Assembly: GCF_901709675.1 (NCBI RefSeq)
Contig: NC_051098.1
Coordinates: 13,483,918 to 13,547,917 of the forward strand
Direction of reading: 5' to 3'
Length of the DNA: 64,000 bases
Source of the DNA: Syngnathus acus
Taxonomy: Eukaryota > Chordata > Actinopteri > Syngnathiformes > Syngnathidae
In this document: in pieces, positions 53,928 to 64,000 of the stretch
Layout of the letters: each line of letters starts with the position of its first letter
Numbering within the stretch: the first letter of the stretch is position 1
The notes under the pieces: model-generated
The model's database searches: none
What the model saw: only the letters and a program-made list of their open reading frames with translations
What the model was told of the DNA's origin: nothing
Program-made: the position numbers and the translations under genes

Positions 53928-53963
53928 TGACGTCATTGTAGCCGCTTTAATTACAGCGGCTAC
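53928..53963. promoter_or_regulatory. CRE plus perfect 9-bp inverted repeat
   Basis: A full TGACGTCA palindrome (53928-53935) is followed by GTAGCCGCT at 53938-53946, an 8-nt loop, and AGCGGCTAC at 53955-53963, an exact reverse complement. A second half-CRE (ACGTCAC) follows directly. It may be a composite protein-binding site or a hairpin. No transcript is evident beside it. Confidence 0.4.
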
Positions 53964-54436
53964 GTCACACTGAGTCGTTGTGGACGGCGACACCGATCCA
54001 CAACCGTAACTCGACGCACCTCGTCTTATCAATCGTCCATCAATATTTTAGAATCCTGCCACCTGTCGGGTGTGACATATTGGCTAGAACTACATTTCTA
54101 CTCACAGGCCATTTTATTAGGGACACCAGCTAGCTGAGCTGTCTCAAACTAAAATGGTGACTAAGAAAGTTCAACGCAAACAAGAGCGCCTCTCGTGAAT
54201 GGAGCGCTTTGTTTGAGTAGGAGCCCCATAATTTATCGCCACATAAAACTAAAGGTCTCTGCGAGCGCGCCCAAAAAAGAAAAAAAGATCACCTTAATTC
54301 AAACATGAGAGTGTTTATTGTCAGAAGATACAAGCACAGAAAAGTTGCATGTTGAACAACGTTCGTAGTATTGACGTCACAGTATACGTGTCACGTGATT
54401 CGATTAATCACGCTCTTATCGTTGTTTATTAAATAT

Positions 54437-54614
54437 ATGCTTGCTGATAACCCCGCTGAATTATTTCAAGTTATCTTGGAACACATTGCGGGAAATTTAG
54501 GGTGTCTGGATCACAATATTGAGCAATATTCTGTGCCGTTTGCCCAGCTATCTTTGTCGGCGATGTATAGTGACAGGCAGAACGATGAAATACTCCTCCA
54601 CTACTTGGCAGAAG
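54437..54614 (+). other. Possible unassigned first exon
   Basis: An ATG at 54437 opens a frame of 59 codons with protein-like composition (L-F-Q-V-I-L-E-H-I-A-G-N-L, then E-I-L-L-H-Y-L-A-E). It runs into a plausible GTACGA donor after 54614, and a CRE palindrome lies 58 bp upstream of the ATG (54372-54379). I do not recognise the sequence and found no downstream exon to join it to, so it may be chance, a noncoding RNA or a relic. Confidence 0.2.
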
Positions 54615-55325
54615 GTACGATGAACCATCTGAATCCTTATTTTGGTGATATTTTCGTTTGGAAATGCGCCGAGAGAATTTTTTTCTAAATGTAAAATTTA
54701 CGCCTCGGCTCAGTAAAAGTTGTGAAACAATGTACTAAAGTCACCAAGTTGTCCTCAAAGTTTACAAAACATATTTGTTAGGTTAGTAGAGATTCAAAAT
54801 TGATGGCAGGCTCAAAATAACACAAAACAAAAATACACGTGCCAGTTCTCTGAGAACTCAAAATTGATGCTTACAAAACTGAATGTTAGATTTCAGCGAC
54901 AAATACAAAACAATGACATAGTCATCCATCATAGTGAAAATTTTTCAAAACAACAAATTTTGCTAAAAGTTTTAAATTGGCAGACTTGCTTCCTCCGCTA
55001 AACAATGTCGCTATAAATGTCAATAATTTATTATTATTTTTTAACTCGTTCCGTCCCTGCTTTATGTAAGTAAATCTACTTCTTGCTCAGATTCAATTTC
55101 TTTTAATTCCACCTCAATGTTGGCGAGATTTTTCTAAAATATGAGCCTTGGCTCAGAAGACTTTGTGAAACATCAGTCATTAGTGAGTATTAAGCAAGTC
55201 ATTCGTGAGACTTACAGTTAGGAAAAAAAAATGGATACAAATCACGTGACAATTACATGAATTTTTTTTTCATCGTCCTCCGGCCGGGATGGCCTTCCGG
55301 TCTCGGTGTCCCCGTCCGTCCTCGG

Positions 55326-55973
55326 TCACACGTAGTCTTTCCTCTCCATCGCCTGGCCCCCCGCCGACCGGGTGGCCGAATACGCCATTCGGGAATTGCT
55401 GTAGCGGGCCTCGCTGGGCGGGCACGAGCAGCAGAGCAGTCCGCCGCCCAGGATCAGAAGGGCGGCGGCCGCCCATCCGATGTAGAGCGCGGCGCCCAGT
55501 TCCCGCCTCTGGGCATCGGTCAGCAGCGGGTTGTAGAAGTCCCGGATGATGGTGTTGGCCGTCCAGGAGACGGGGATGAGCTGCATGACGCCCGATACGA
55601 TGAAGAAGATGCCGGAAGCGATCATCACCTTGGCCTTGGAGGCCTCCTCCTCGATGCAGTTGGTGCACTTGGCGCCGGTGATGCCGATCAACACGGCCAT
55701 GATGGCGAGCAGGATGGAAATGACGGTGAGGGCGCGGGCGGCCTGGAGGTCTTGGCTCAAGGCCAGCATGGAGTCGTAGACCTTACACTGCATCTGGCCC
55801 GTGCTCTGCACCACGCAGGTCATCCACAGGCCTTCCCAGATGATCTGCGCCGTCACGATGTTGCTGCCGATGAAGGCCGTCACCCTCCACATGGGAAGGG
55901 CGCAAGCCACGATGCCAATGATCCATCCCAGGATGCACAGGGAGATGCCCAGCAACTCCAAACCCACGGACAT
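55326..55973 (-). CDS. Claudin (claudin-3/4-type), copy 1
   Basis: A four-pass tight-junction protein that sets paracellular ion permeability. It is a single exon of 215 residues, the typical claudin size. Helix 1 follows M-S-V-G-L-E-L-L-G. The first extracellular loop has the claudin signature W-E-G-L-W-M-T-C then C after nine residues. The fourth helix is [11 protein letters not shown], followed by C-C-S-C and the PDZ-binding end K-D-Y-V. The start was chosen at 55973, where the conserved claudin N terminus begins; an upstream in-frame ATG at 56078 is part of the leader. A TATA-like element lies about 115 bp upstream. It groups by eye with teleost claudin-3/4 genes, which are often intronless and tandemly duplicated. 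Confidence 0.95.
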   Translation of the reverse strand: MSVGLELLGISLCILGWIIGIVACALPMWRVTAFIGSNIVTAQIIWEGLWMTCVVQSTGQMQCKVYDSMLALSQDLQAARALTVISILLAIMAVLIGITGAKCTNCIEEEASKAKVMIASGIFFIVSGVMQLIPVSWTANTIIRDFYNPLLTDAQRRELGAALYIGWAAAALLILGGGLLCCSCPPSEARYSNSRMAYSATRSAGGQAMERKDYV

Positions 55974-57211
55974 CCTGCGAGCTCTTCCACCAACGTCACG
56001 CCGGAGAAACTCTTGAGGAAGTCGGCGCCCGGTGCGTGTGTGTTTTTGTGTGTGTGTGCGGAGCCAAGACGGGAGCACTTTGCTTTATAAAGTCGGGTCA
56101 GGTGGATGGGAGGAGTCCTTGGAGGAGCTGACCTCACTGCAAAGAGGGAGGGGGAAGACGGGGAGAAGAAGAGACTCAGCTCTCGGCTTTCACAATGGGC
56201 CACAATGGGGCCTTTTATCACGTCGGCAAGTGTGGCTAAGAACATTTTGGATGGTCTTCTAACTTCCAAGGGTCTTCATCGAACTCTCCCCACAAAGTCG
56301 AATCCCACAGGTGTCCCGACTCCGGACTCCATCCTAGATTGAGTAAATATTATCATTGAGTAACTCAACCACCAAAGCCCACCTGAGTCACCACCAGACC
56401 TTTTGATTGGTTGGCGGTGAAGAAGAAAGCAAAGAAGTTTGACTTTCAATTTGCGTTTGGATTTAGAGAACAAATGTCAGACAAGGATTGAAGATATTTA
56501 CAGAAGTTTCTGTCGGAATGAATACGGCGTGAGTTGCTGTTTATTTTGAACACACAATGGCGGTTAGACTCTGGAACTTTCCCCAACTTGCTGGATGGCC
56601 TTTAATCACCATCTGTCTGCGGGATGTCCTTGGAATTCTTTGGCGGAATGAGCGTCTCTCTAGAAATGGCGCCCCCCCCCCTCCCCCCTCCCCTTTCCAC
56701 TAACTGCCTTCTGTCCTCCCCTCACCCCCTTCCCATTCTCTCCACCATGAAGCAAGTCCTTTGTGTCACGGGCTGACAAAGTAGACGGCCGTTTTTGTTA
56801 TCTGGGAGCAAACAGGCAGGTAGATGGTTGCTGTGAGAAGATCTTCTGAAGATCCCCCGGTTGGAATGAACGAGGTCGTTTGCATTCCAGAAGTAAATTT
56901 CTATCTTAAGAGCAGTGGTGGAGGATGTGGGTCGAGTCAAGTTAGAACATAGTCTTCCACGAATTGTTACCGCAAAGTTGGAAAGGTTTCGTTGTCTCGA
57001 AATGTAGAGAGAAATAGTTGCGATTTTTTTTTTACATTATAAAACATCCTGAAATGACGATTCAGGCATTCAGGCATCCAAACAGACTTTAATACAAAAT
57101 AATAGTTGTGTATATTTCAGATTTTTTTTGGGGTTGATATCTAAGATGAGTTTATAATAATAACATTTTCAATAGAGGTCAAAAGTTCAGAAGCGTCCAT
57201 TAAAAGCCGCA
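55974..57211. other. Spacer between claudin copies 1 and 2
   Basis: Promoter side of copy 1 (TATA at 56083-56089) and 3' side of copy 2. A C-rich stretch of CCCCCCCCCC/CTCCCC type occurs near 56670-56700. No exon seen. Confidence 0.5.
56083..56089 (-). promoter_or_regulatory. TATA box of claudin copy 1
   Basis: The minus strand reads TATAAAG about 110 bases upstream of the start codon at 55973, a suitable distance for a TATA box with a short leader. The plus strand also reads TTTATAAAG here. Confidence 0.55.
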
Positions 57212-57868
57212 TCAGACGTAGTTTCTCTGCTCATAGCCACTTGCTGGGATGGATCTGCTGGGCGGGTATACGATCTTTCCCGGGGGCCCGTACCTCTTCT
57301 CGGGCCTCGATGGGCAGCTGGAGCACAGGATGCATCCGCCGAGGAGCAAGAAGGCGGCGGCGGCCCAGCCGGCGTACAAAGCCGCGCCCATCTCTCTCTT
57401 CTGTGCGCTGAGGACCGCGGGATTGTAGAATTCGGCGATGATGGCATTGGCCGACCACGACACCGGGATGAGCTGCGTCAGCGACGCCAGGATGAACGCC
57501 GTCCCGGCTCCGATCATCACCCGGGCTTTGTCCCGCTCCTCCTCCACGCAGTTGGTGCACTTTGCCCCCGTCATGGCCACCAGGATGCCCACCAGGCCCA
57601 CCACGATGGAGATGACGGTGAGAGCCCGGGCGGCCTGTAGATCGCCGCTGAGGGCCAGCATGGAGTCGTAGATCTTACACTGCATCTGACCCGTGCTCTG
57701 CACCACGCAGCTCATCCAGATCCCCTCCCAGATGTTCTGCGCCGTCACGATATTGCTGCCGATGAAGGCCGTCACCCTCCACATGGGCAGAATGCACGAC
57801 GTCAGGGCCAGGATCCATCCCAGCACGGCCAGCACCACTCCGAGTATCTCCAATCCCGCCGAAGGCAT
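57212..57868 (-). CDS. Claudin (claudin-3/4-type), copy 2
   Basis: A single-exon tight-junction claudin of 218 residues. It starts [10 protein letters not shown] at 57868. The first extracellular loop carries [17 protein letters not shown] and W-E-G-I-W-M-S-C, nearly identical to copy 1 (only N-I against I-I and G-I-W against G-L-W). The second loop is [14 protein letters not shown]. The end is Q-R-N-Y-V, a PDZ-binding tail for ZO proteins. It differs most from copy 1 in helices 1 and 3 and in the cytosolic tail. The two are on the same strand about 1.2 kb apart, indicating tandem duplication. Confidence 0.95.
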   Translation of the reverse strand: MPSAGLEILGVVLAVLGWILALTSCILPMWRVTAFIGSNIVTAQNIWEGIWMSCVVQSTGQMQCKIYDSMLALSGDLQAARALTVISIVVGLVGILVAMTGAKCTNCVEEERDKARVMIGAGTAFILASLTQLIPVSWSANAIIAEFYNPAVLSAQKREMGAALYAGWAAAAFLLLGGCILCSSCPSRPEKRYGPPGKIVYPPSRSIPASGYEQRNYV

Positions 57869-59417
57869 GTCTCAAAAATTACGATCCTCGGCAAGCGCTC
57901 GAATCAAAATTCAAACTGTCTCCCTCTGGGTGGTGGAGCATCTAAAAAAAAACGAACTGGGCTTAATCATTCAACCCCCTCTGTCGCGTTCCCGAGTACA
58001 CACAAAGTGGCTATCTCAGAAATGGACCGGTTAAAGAGTAACAGAGGTGGTCAAGAACCTGGCGATGAATGATTGAAAGTGAATATCAGCACCAGTGTTG
58101 ATCTGCCGCCCTGACTTCCCCCTTCCTTAGCGAAAAGAAACTCGGGCTAACACGAGCAGCTCCACCTTCAAAGTTTCTGCGAGCCAACTCGTGTTTCTAA
58201 TAAAGTGACTAGGCAGCGTGCATCATCTTGGAGGTAATTTAAATATTAAAGTTTGAATGTCTCCGCATTTCTTTTTCAGGAAGTAAATAGACAATTACAA
58301 TGGTGCCAGATGGTGGGAGGGGGGGAGCAGGGGGTCTTATCAGTGTCCTTCTTTTGAAGGTCATCGTGTTTTGAAAGGTTTATTTGCCTTTGGGTTATTT
58401 TATGTATCACTTGGCTTTGTTCTGATACAAAATATTTTAAGATATACTTTTCAGTATTCGTGGCAAGACTGATAAACTATTCTCGGTTTGATAACTCATA
58501 AAGGGAGAAAAAAAAAAAGTTTAGTTGCAAAACAACAACTCCAAAAAACAGCCAAGTAGGCCACATTTGTTTGTTTAGAGTGCATTAAATAGGTCGCTCA
58601 ATAGTGTGTTGAATTCAAAACGGCTGTGTGGACAATGCAATTTTTAAAAAGACTTAGCATGAGCCTAAAAGCATAATTAATCTGATATTTCTTATTGTTA
58701 TACAGAATAATATTTTGCTTCTGTTTGTTAAAAAAAAAATGCATGGAGAAAAAAGAAAATAAATAATAAATGGCGATTGCGATTGAGAGATGATTAGATT
58801 CGATTTATTAGATTATTTTTCAAAATTGTTTTGGACTAAATGAGTTTTATTTCACCCATTGGGGTTGGGGGGGGGGGGGTCGTTGGAGATTAGCAGGGAT
58901 CAGGTGATCAATGAAGTCTTTGTGAGGGTATCTGTTGCACATTTGGCTGATTATCCCAGAGCGAGTTAGGAAGACAACAAGACCCCCATTGTCTCCTCGT
59001 TACGTTTCCCCCGAAACTAAGTATCTCATGTCGGGGGGCTGCAGCAGGTGTGTGCGTTTTTTCTGCATAGCAACTGACACAGGTGAGGCGCTTATTATAG
59101 TGGAAGTGACTTTAATGAAGAAAAAAAAAAATCATCAACATAAAAAGTTGAGAGCTAAATGATGACTACATGATTTCATAACTTTGCTACCCTTGTCAGC
59201 TGTTTTACTTTATTAAAAACGTTTGTCTAAAAATCTAAATTCTTGCGTGACATCTATGACGAGCAACTTTTATAGCCTTGCATCCCAAAGAATATAAAAG
59301 CCAATGATGACGCCCACCACCAAGGAAACATGGCTTAGAAAAGACAAAAACAGGTCCAGGGTCCTTCAAACAACTGCTTGTTGGCGCCCCCTGCTGGTCA
59401 CATCCGCAACACTTTAA
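57869..59417. other. Spacer between claudin copies 2 and 3
   Basis: AT-rich. A run of G lies at about 58866-58879. No exon or clear TATA box recognised. Confidence 0.5.
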
Positions 59418-60056
59418 TCACACGTAGTCTCGCCTGTTGTACCCACGGCGAGAAACAGACGAATAGTCCACCTGAGCGGGTCTCCAGTCCCTCCGGGGGC
59501 TACAGGTGCACCAGAGTAGCGCCCCCCCAAGGATGAGCAGGCACGAGGCGGCCCAGCCAAAGTAAAGCGCGTTGCCGAAGTCCCGCTTGCCCGTCTCCTC
59601 CAGAAGCGGGTCGTAGAAGCCCAACACGATGACGTGGGCCGTCCAGGACACGGCCGCCAGCGTTAGCACTCCCGCCAGGGTCAGGACGAGCCCCCCGGCC
59701 GCCGCCAGACGCCTTTTCCCCCTCACGTCCCGGCTGCAGTCGGTGCACTGAGCCCCGGCCGTTGCCAGGGCGACGCCAACCACGCCCAGCGCCACCGAGA
59801 CCACCACCAGAGCTCGGGCCGCCTGGAGTTCCCGGGGGAGCCCCAGCATGGAGTCGTGGACTTTGCAGTGCATCTGGCCTGTGCTCTGCACTGAGCAGTT
59901 CATCCATAGGCCCTCCCAGATCACCTGGGACAGCACCACGTTCTGGCCCACGTAGGCGGCCACCCGCCACATGGGAAGGCCGCACGCCACCATCGCGCCC
60001 AGCCAGCCCGCCACGGCTAGCGTCAGGCCCAGGATCTCCACGCCGGAAGAGGCCAT
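59418..60056 (-). CDS. Claudin, copy 3 (diverged)
   Basis: A single-exon claudin of 212 residues starting M-A-S-S-G-V-E-I-L-G at 60056. It retains the W-E-G-L-W-M-N-C signature and second loop Cys, and ends R-R-D-Y-V, so tight-junction targeting is likely kept. The first loop is altered (A-A-Y-V-G-Q-N-V-V-L-S-Q in place of [12 protein letters not shown]), and it contains an N-C-S sequon. The second loop ends in L-G-F-Y-D-P-L-L-E-E-T-G. Base composition is strongly GC-rich. A TATA box lies about 90 bp upstream of the start. An in-frame extension upstream to 60314 passes through the TATA box and is not coding. Confidence 0.93.
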   Translation of the reverse strand: MASSGVEILGLTLAVAGWLGAMVACGLPMWRVAAYVGQNVVLSQVIWEGLWMNCSVQSTGQMHCKVHDSMLGLPRELQAARALVVVSVALGVVGVALATAGAQCTDCSRDVRGKRRLAAAGGLVLTLAGVLTLAAVSWTAHVIVLGFYDPLLEETGKRDFGNALYFGWAASCLLILGGALLWCTCSPRRDWRPAQVDYSSVSRRGYNRRDYV

Positions 60057-63040
60057 CGTTGGGGGAGAGTCTCGCAGGTGATATGAGATCCCCTCGGCTG
60101 CAGGTCCCGAGTCCTTCTTGAGGGAGAAACTGATTGGACCTCCTTTATACAGCTCGAAGGTGGAGTCAGCGCCAGGTGCTGTCAAGCTGGCATTGAAGAA
60201 GGATGGGAAATACTTCCAGACAGACAGAGAGAGGAAATCCATATAGGTCATGTTTTCTGAAGAACAGTAGTCAAGACACGTCAAAAATAAAAAACTGTTG
60301 GAAAAAAATGGCATTTATGTCTGATCGGGTCGATTTGAGCGGACTTTATGAATGCCAAAAAAACGCCAAATCACTTTTGGAATGAGATCTGAGTGCTTCG
60401 AAGGGGAAAAAAGAACAACAATACATGTTCTTGTGTGTTTTGCCAACTTTCATGCAAACCTTCTCTACTGCTCCCACCAGCAACTGGACTTATTTGTACG
60501 TCAATACCAGGGCCTTCTTGCAATGACTCCTTCTTTATGAAACGTGATCCAGCTGTCATTAAGATGGTTCTTCTCATTTACTAAGGTCACCGTGGTTCAC
60601 CAATCAGGGTGATCATTTCCCTCAACGTCCGCAGCTGCCTCTTCACACGTCAATAGAAATCAATTGTCATAGTTAAAATTGGAACTTAAAAGGAGAACCT
60701 CAAAATATATTGCACAAAACGTTTTGATGTTGAGCGGTCATGGCAGGATTATTGACTTCTACTTTTTACGCCATCAAAATGTCAAGCGGCAACAATGAAC
60801 AGACCCGGCCGGCACCGCCGTCTCGGAAACCACTTAGCCAAAGGTCGAAGATTTGAGGTGCAAAAGCGGCGCACCCCCCTCGGAACTGGACATGACTAAG
60901 AATATTAATAAAAATACTAATAAATACTTTTCTAGACATTGATGGTGATTTCATAATAGCTTTTCTCAAACCTTTCAATTCCCCCTTCAACAAAGTTGGC
61001 GCACCCCCTTTTCAACACTGTCAATGGTTGCCATGCACCACTTTGAAAAAAATACAAAAATATTTATGGAAAAACTGGATTTATTTTTTCCTGTGGTATC
61101 TTTCTTTATCGGACAAGTACAAGTCTGTAGATAATCGAAATCCAAATATGAGGTGAATCATAACAGTTTTGTTGGCCAACCATTGCTGTAATCTGCTGGC
61201 ATTTAATGGAAGCCTGACAACAATTTTGTATAAAAACAAGACCCAGTGGGATTTTTTTTTTTAAGTCTAAAGGTTGATAATAATGAGACATTCAGTCCAA
61301 AAGTTTCATGGCCTGAACCTGTAGCGGCCTGCAGAGCTGCTGTTTGTAAACATTAACCTGGGTGGGAGCCGGAGCCAGTCGGACCGCTTCTCCGACTTGT
61401 TTCTAACGGACAACCCAATTCATATTTTTCAACCTCTTGCATTGAAGAGGGTGAAACTTTAATCAAACATTTAATCACAGTTCCATATTTGGTTTTTTTT
61501 TAAATAAAATAAAATTATAATGCAGTTTTAATAAAATGCATTTTTAGAGAATTAACCGTATGGAAAGGCCTTTCCTCAACTTTTTCTTTTTTATCCAATC
61601 CTTATTGATTTATTGAGTAAAACCATGACTATGCTAACCGTTAGCATGTCAGAGGTGTTTTGCATTGTTTGTTAGCATCAAGCTAAGCGGACAGCAGTCA
61701 AAGCTTTGCTTGTTTTAAATACATAAAGTCTAATTCTATTTTTTTTTATGTTTGGAGTGAAAGTAAATTGACTGAGAGAGGCAGAGAAAGTTTGAAAACC
61801 TTTTTGTGATTAATTGTTTCCGGTTTGCTAAATAAACAAAATGGCCGAATTCTCTCTTCTTCTACTTCTGCTTCTTCTTCTTCTACTTCAATTCATCGTT
61901 GTGTCTTTCCTCAACTTTTATATCCGAACAGAGTCAGATAGCTTCACAAAGAGCTTTCTCCGGTGGTTTGAAAGCTTCTTTCCTCAGAGTATTAATTGTG
62001 GACATTCCTCCTGGAATTCAATATGTCCAACGATTCTAGCGTGGATCAAACGAAGGGATTGTAGTCCAGGTTTTTGGCTCCGGGACACTGCCTCCATTCA
62101 TTTGTGGGATAATCTGATTCCCTGGGCGGCACTCTTGGACGCACACTCGTTGTCGGGCGGACTCACTCGTGTTTGGGAACGCTTACATCGTCTTCATCGA
62201 CAAAACGGGAGACTGGACTGGACTTGAAGTTTCAGCCACAGGTCAGATTGAACTTTATGACTTTGCATGTGTGTGGACATTATTGGGTCATGTGACGTGA
62301 ATAGCTGAATTATTTATTTTTTAATTGGATTTGTTCAGTGCAAAAATCACATTTAAATCAACCATATGTTATATGATGTTGAGTTTCAGCAATATTTGTT
62401 TAGGCACAAAAAATTTTGGCTGAGCTATTTTTTCCTTTCCCCGCCAAAAAACTGCTATTTGTCTTTCGGGGAGTTATGTTGTGAGTCGTTTGTTGATTTT
62501 TGTGCAATATAAATAGCAACACAAGAGCAAGCGATCATTTTGCAGCAGTCTTTTAATTTTCATATTCAGTTTTGAAAAATTTGGGCGGTTCACTTTAGCT
62601 ATCACAGAACTGTTTGCAATTGTGGTATGAGTTTGCATTGTGTTGCTGGCGCTTTGCGATTCAGCTTCTTCCTTCTTGCTTGGAATTTGCATGTTGTCGC
62701 GTCAAGTCTGTTTAGTTCCTGTTGAAGATCCAGGAACCTACTAGGTCAAGTCCCGAGTGTGAACCCAAATGTGAACTTCAAACAAATTCTTGGATTGTGT
62801 TTTCACCGCTCACAATTTGACTTTGGAGCTCCATAATGAAAACAATTACTCACACCCCTGTCCTAGAAGGAGGGGCTGAATTTTGTTTCAACATGTGAGT
62901 CACATGATGGCCATCACACTCGCCTGACATGATGCGACATGCCCGGTTGGGGGAGAGGCGGCCAGGTGTGTTTCGTGCTTAAAAGTGGCACTCCAGCCCC
63001 ACTCGAGCACTTATTTTCGAACTTCCATCGGATTTTGGAT
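60057..63040. other. Divergent spacer between claudin copies 3 and 4
   Basis: The two flanking claudins face away from each other, so both promoters are here. A frame beginning with a Leu-rich stretch at 61841-62227 is present but matches nothing I know and looks like CTT-repeat translation. A TTAAAAG element near 62978, about 60 bp before the copy 4 start, may act as a weak TATA box. Confidence 0.45.
60143..60149 (-). promoter_or_regulatory. TATA box of claudin copy 3
   Basis: The minus strand reads TATAAAG, followed downstream by the short leader and ATG at 60056. The spacing resembles that of claudin copy 1. Confidence 0.55.
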
Positions 63041-63679
63041 ATGGTTTTGGCGCGCTTTCAGATGCTGGGCACCGTCCTGTGCATCCTGGGCTGGATGGGG
63101 ACCATCATGGTGTGCGCCCTGCCCCAGTGGAAGGTGATGGTTTTAGCGGACCCCTTCATCCAGACGAGGCAGGCCACTTGGGAGGGCATCTGGATGATGT
63201 GCGCGATCCAGAGCACGGGACAGATCCAGTGCAAGGCCTTCGACTCCGCGCTGGTTCCGAGCTCAGATATCCTGACCGCCCGGGCCCTGATCATCGCCTC
63301 CATCTTGCTGGGCACGCTGGCGTCGCTACTGTGCCTGGCGGGCGGCAAGTGCACCAACTGTGTGTGGGACCAGGGCACCAAGATCAAAATCTGCGTGGCC
63401 TCAGGCGTGTTCTTCATCCTGGCGGGGGTACTGTGCCTCATCCCCGTGTGTTGGACGGCCAACAGCGTCATCAATGACCTTCCCCACCCGGGGACCTTTT
63501 CCCGGTACGGAGAGAAGACGAAGCTAGGGGCCGCCCTGTTCATCGGCTGGGGGTCTTCGGCCCTGCTCATAATAGGCGGCGGCCTCCTCGGCGGCGCCTT
63601 CCTCTGCGCCAACTGCCAGCCCAAGGACGACTACCCAACCAAGTCCCCGCCCTCATCTGTTCCCAACAACTTCATTTGA
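63041..63679 (+). CDS. Claudin, copy 4 (divergent)
   Basis: A single-exon claudin of 212 residues on the opposite strand from the other three. The start at 63041 gives the usual short N terminus before Q-M-L-G-T-V-L-C-I-L-G-W; an upstream in-frame ATG at 62939 lies in the leader. The first loop keeps W-E-G-I-W-M-M-C and Q-I-Q-C, but the segment between Trp residues is unusual (V-L-A-D-P-F-I-Q-T-R-Q-A-T). The second loop reads N-D-L-P-H-P-G-T-F-S-R-Y-G-E-K instead of the aromatic F-Y-N-P type. The tail is Pro/Ser-rich and ends N-N-F-I, lacking the Tyr-Val PDZ ligand. A claudin fold is clear; the permeability role is not predictable. AATAAA at 63817-63822. Confidence 0.93.
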   Translation: MVLARFQMLGTVLCILGWMGTIMVCALPQWKVMVLADPFIQTRQATWEGIWMMCAIQSTGQIQCKAFDSALVPSSDILTARALIIASILLGTLASLLCLAGGKCTNCVWDQGTKIKICVASGVFFILAGVLCLIPVCWTANSVINDLPHPGTFSRYGEKTKLGAALFIGWGSSALLIIGGGLLGGAFLCANCQPKDDYPTKSPPSSVPNNFI

Positions 63680-64000
63680 AGCCGGTCCAGTATTTCATCG
63701 GCGCCCACGTTTCGAGCCGCACCTGGCGACCAGAACGTCCTTGTTGACTGGAAAATGGGCAAAACATTTCTCTTGAGTTGATCATTTCCATGTTTTTATA
63801 CACATATTCATATGTCAATAAATTGTCATGGAGATCATCTGTTCTTTACTGTTGGTGTTATTTTTAATTTATTATTGCGCAATTAAAAGAGTTGGATGAA
63901 ATCAATTGACCTCTAAACCAGTACATTTACAATATACACTAATGTTCCTAATGCTGCCTAAAAGTTACATAAATAAGTAATTTAACTAAAAGTTACGTAA
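63680..64000. other. 3' UTR of claudin copy 4 and window end
   Basis: Contains AATAAA at 63817-63822, a likely poly(A) signal, then AT-rich DNA to the edge. Confidence 0.6.

Larger units (their letters stand above)
52290..55325. other. Gap between the THAP gene and the claudin cluster
   Basis: Mostly AT-rich. It starts with the THAP 3' UTR (AATAAA 52323-52328). Two things stand out: a CRE next to a perfect 9-bp stem at 53928-53963, and a CRE at 54372-54379 followed by a possible exon at 54437-54614. Both are listed separately. Confidence 0.5.

Noticed and set aside
55257-56090. 277-codon plus-strand open frame opposite claudin copy 1
   Set aside because: It is the antisense of a GC-rich claudin coding exon; composition is Gly/Arg/His-rich with no domain, while the minus-strand frame is a textbook claudin.
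59762-60121. 119-codon plus-strand frame opposite claudin copy 3
   Set aside because: Pro/Arg-rich antisense shadow of the claudin exon.
59418-60314. Longer claudin copy 3 with an 86-residue N-terminal extension
   Set aside because: The extension crosses a TATA box and precedes a typical claudin start; claudins begin a few residues before helix 1.
61841-62227. 128-codon frame with a Leu-rich start, resembling a signal peptide
   Set aside because: The Leu run comes from a CTT/CTC repeat; no family match and no clean splice sites.
63058-63624. 188-codon minus-strand frame opposite claudin copy 4
   Set aside because: Antisense shadow; the plus strand encodes the conserved protein.

Overview
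The window is vertebrate nuclear DNA, almost certainly from a ray-finned (teleost) fish. Its genes are split into short exons with GT..AG introns, it carries long CA/TA microsatellites, and the proteins are vertebrate families (AXL, TGF-beta1, PPP5C, claudins, CYP2). Gene density is high and introns are mostly short, as in compact percomorph genomes. The species cannot be told from the sequence alone. I rebuilt exons by hand from splice sites, reading frame and family resemblance. For every multi-exon gene listed, the exon phases add up to one open frame.

Layout, left to right: last exon of bckdha (+, 1-225); a three-exon beta-1,3-N-acetylglucosaminyltransferase in the B3GNT8 position (-, 1164-2729); the receptor tyrosine kinase axl (-, 20 coding exons, 4600-16387); an unnamed PH-domain gene head-to-head with axl (+, 18364-20518); a CYP2-family cytochrome P450 (+, 21524-24281); cdkl1 (-, 24680-27201); tgfb1 (+, 30342-35460), head-to-head with cdkl1; a 9.6-kb stretch with no recognisable gene (35461-45099); ppp5c (+, 45100-48831); a THAP zinc-finger gene close to THAP8 (+, 50371-52289); then four single-exon claudins, three on the minus strand (55326-55973, 57212-57868, 59418-60056) and one divergent copy on the plus strand (63041-63679).

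BCKDHA, B3GNT8, AXL, TGFB1 and CYP2-family genes also lie together on human chromosome 19q13.2, and PPP5C and THAP8 lie elsewhere on 19q13. The left half is therefore an ancient linkage block with altered order; CDKL1 and the PH gene are additions relative to the human neighbourhood I remember. The genes do not form one pathway. They cover mitochondrial branched-chain amino-acid breakdown, Golgi glycan extension, GAS6-AXL signalling, xenobiotic or lipid oxidation, a ciliary or CDK-like kinase, latent TGF-beta signalling, an HSP90-linked phosphatase, a DNA-binding THAP protein and tight-junction claudins.

Most notable points: TGF-beta1 has R-S-D where the latency peptide normally carries the integrin-binding R-G-D, and its exons are rearranged; axl has a 9-nt microexon before the transmembrane exon; the PH-domain gene has a two-exon C-terminal part I do not recognise; two perfect CRE palindromes sit 36 bp apart upstream of the THAP gene; a perfect 9-bp stem beside another CRE lies in the gap before the claudins, near a possible unassigned exon; and the fourth claudin has lost the usual Tyr-Val tail.
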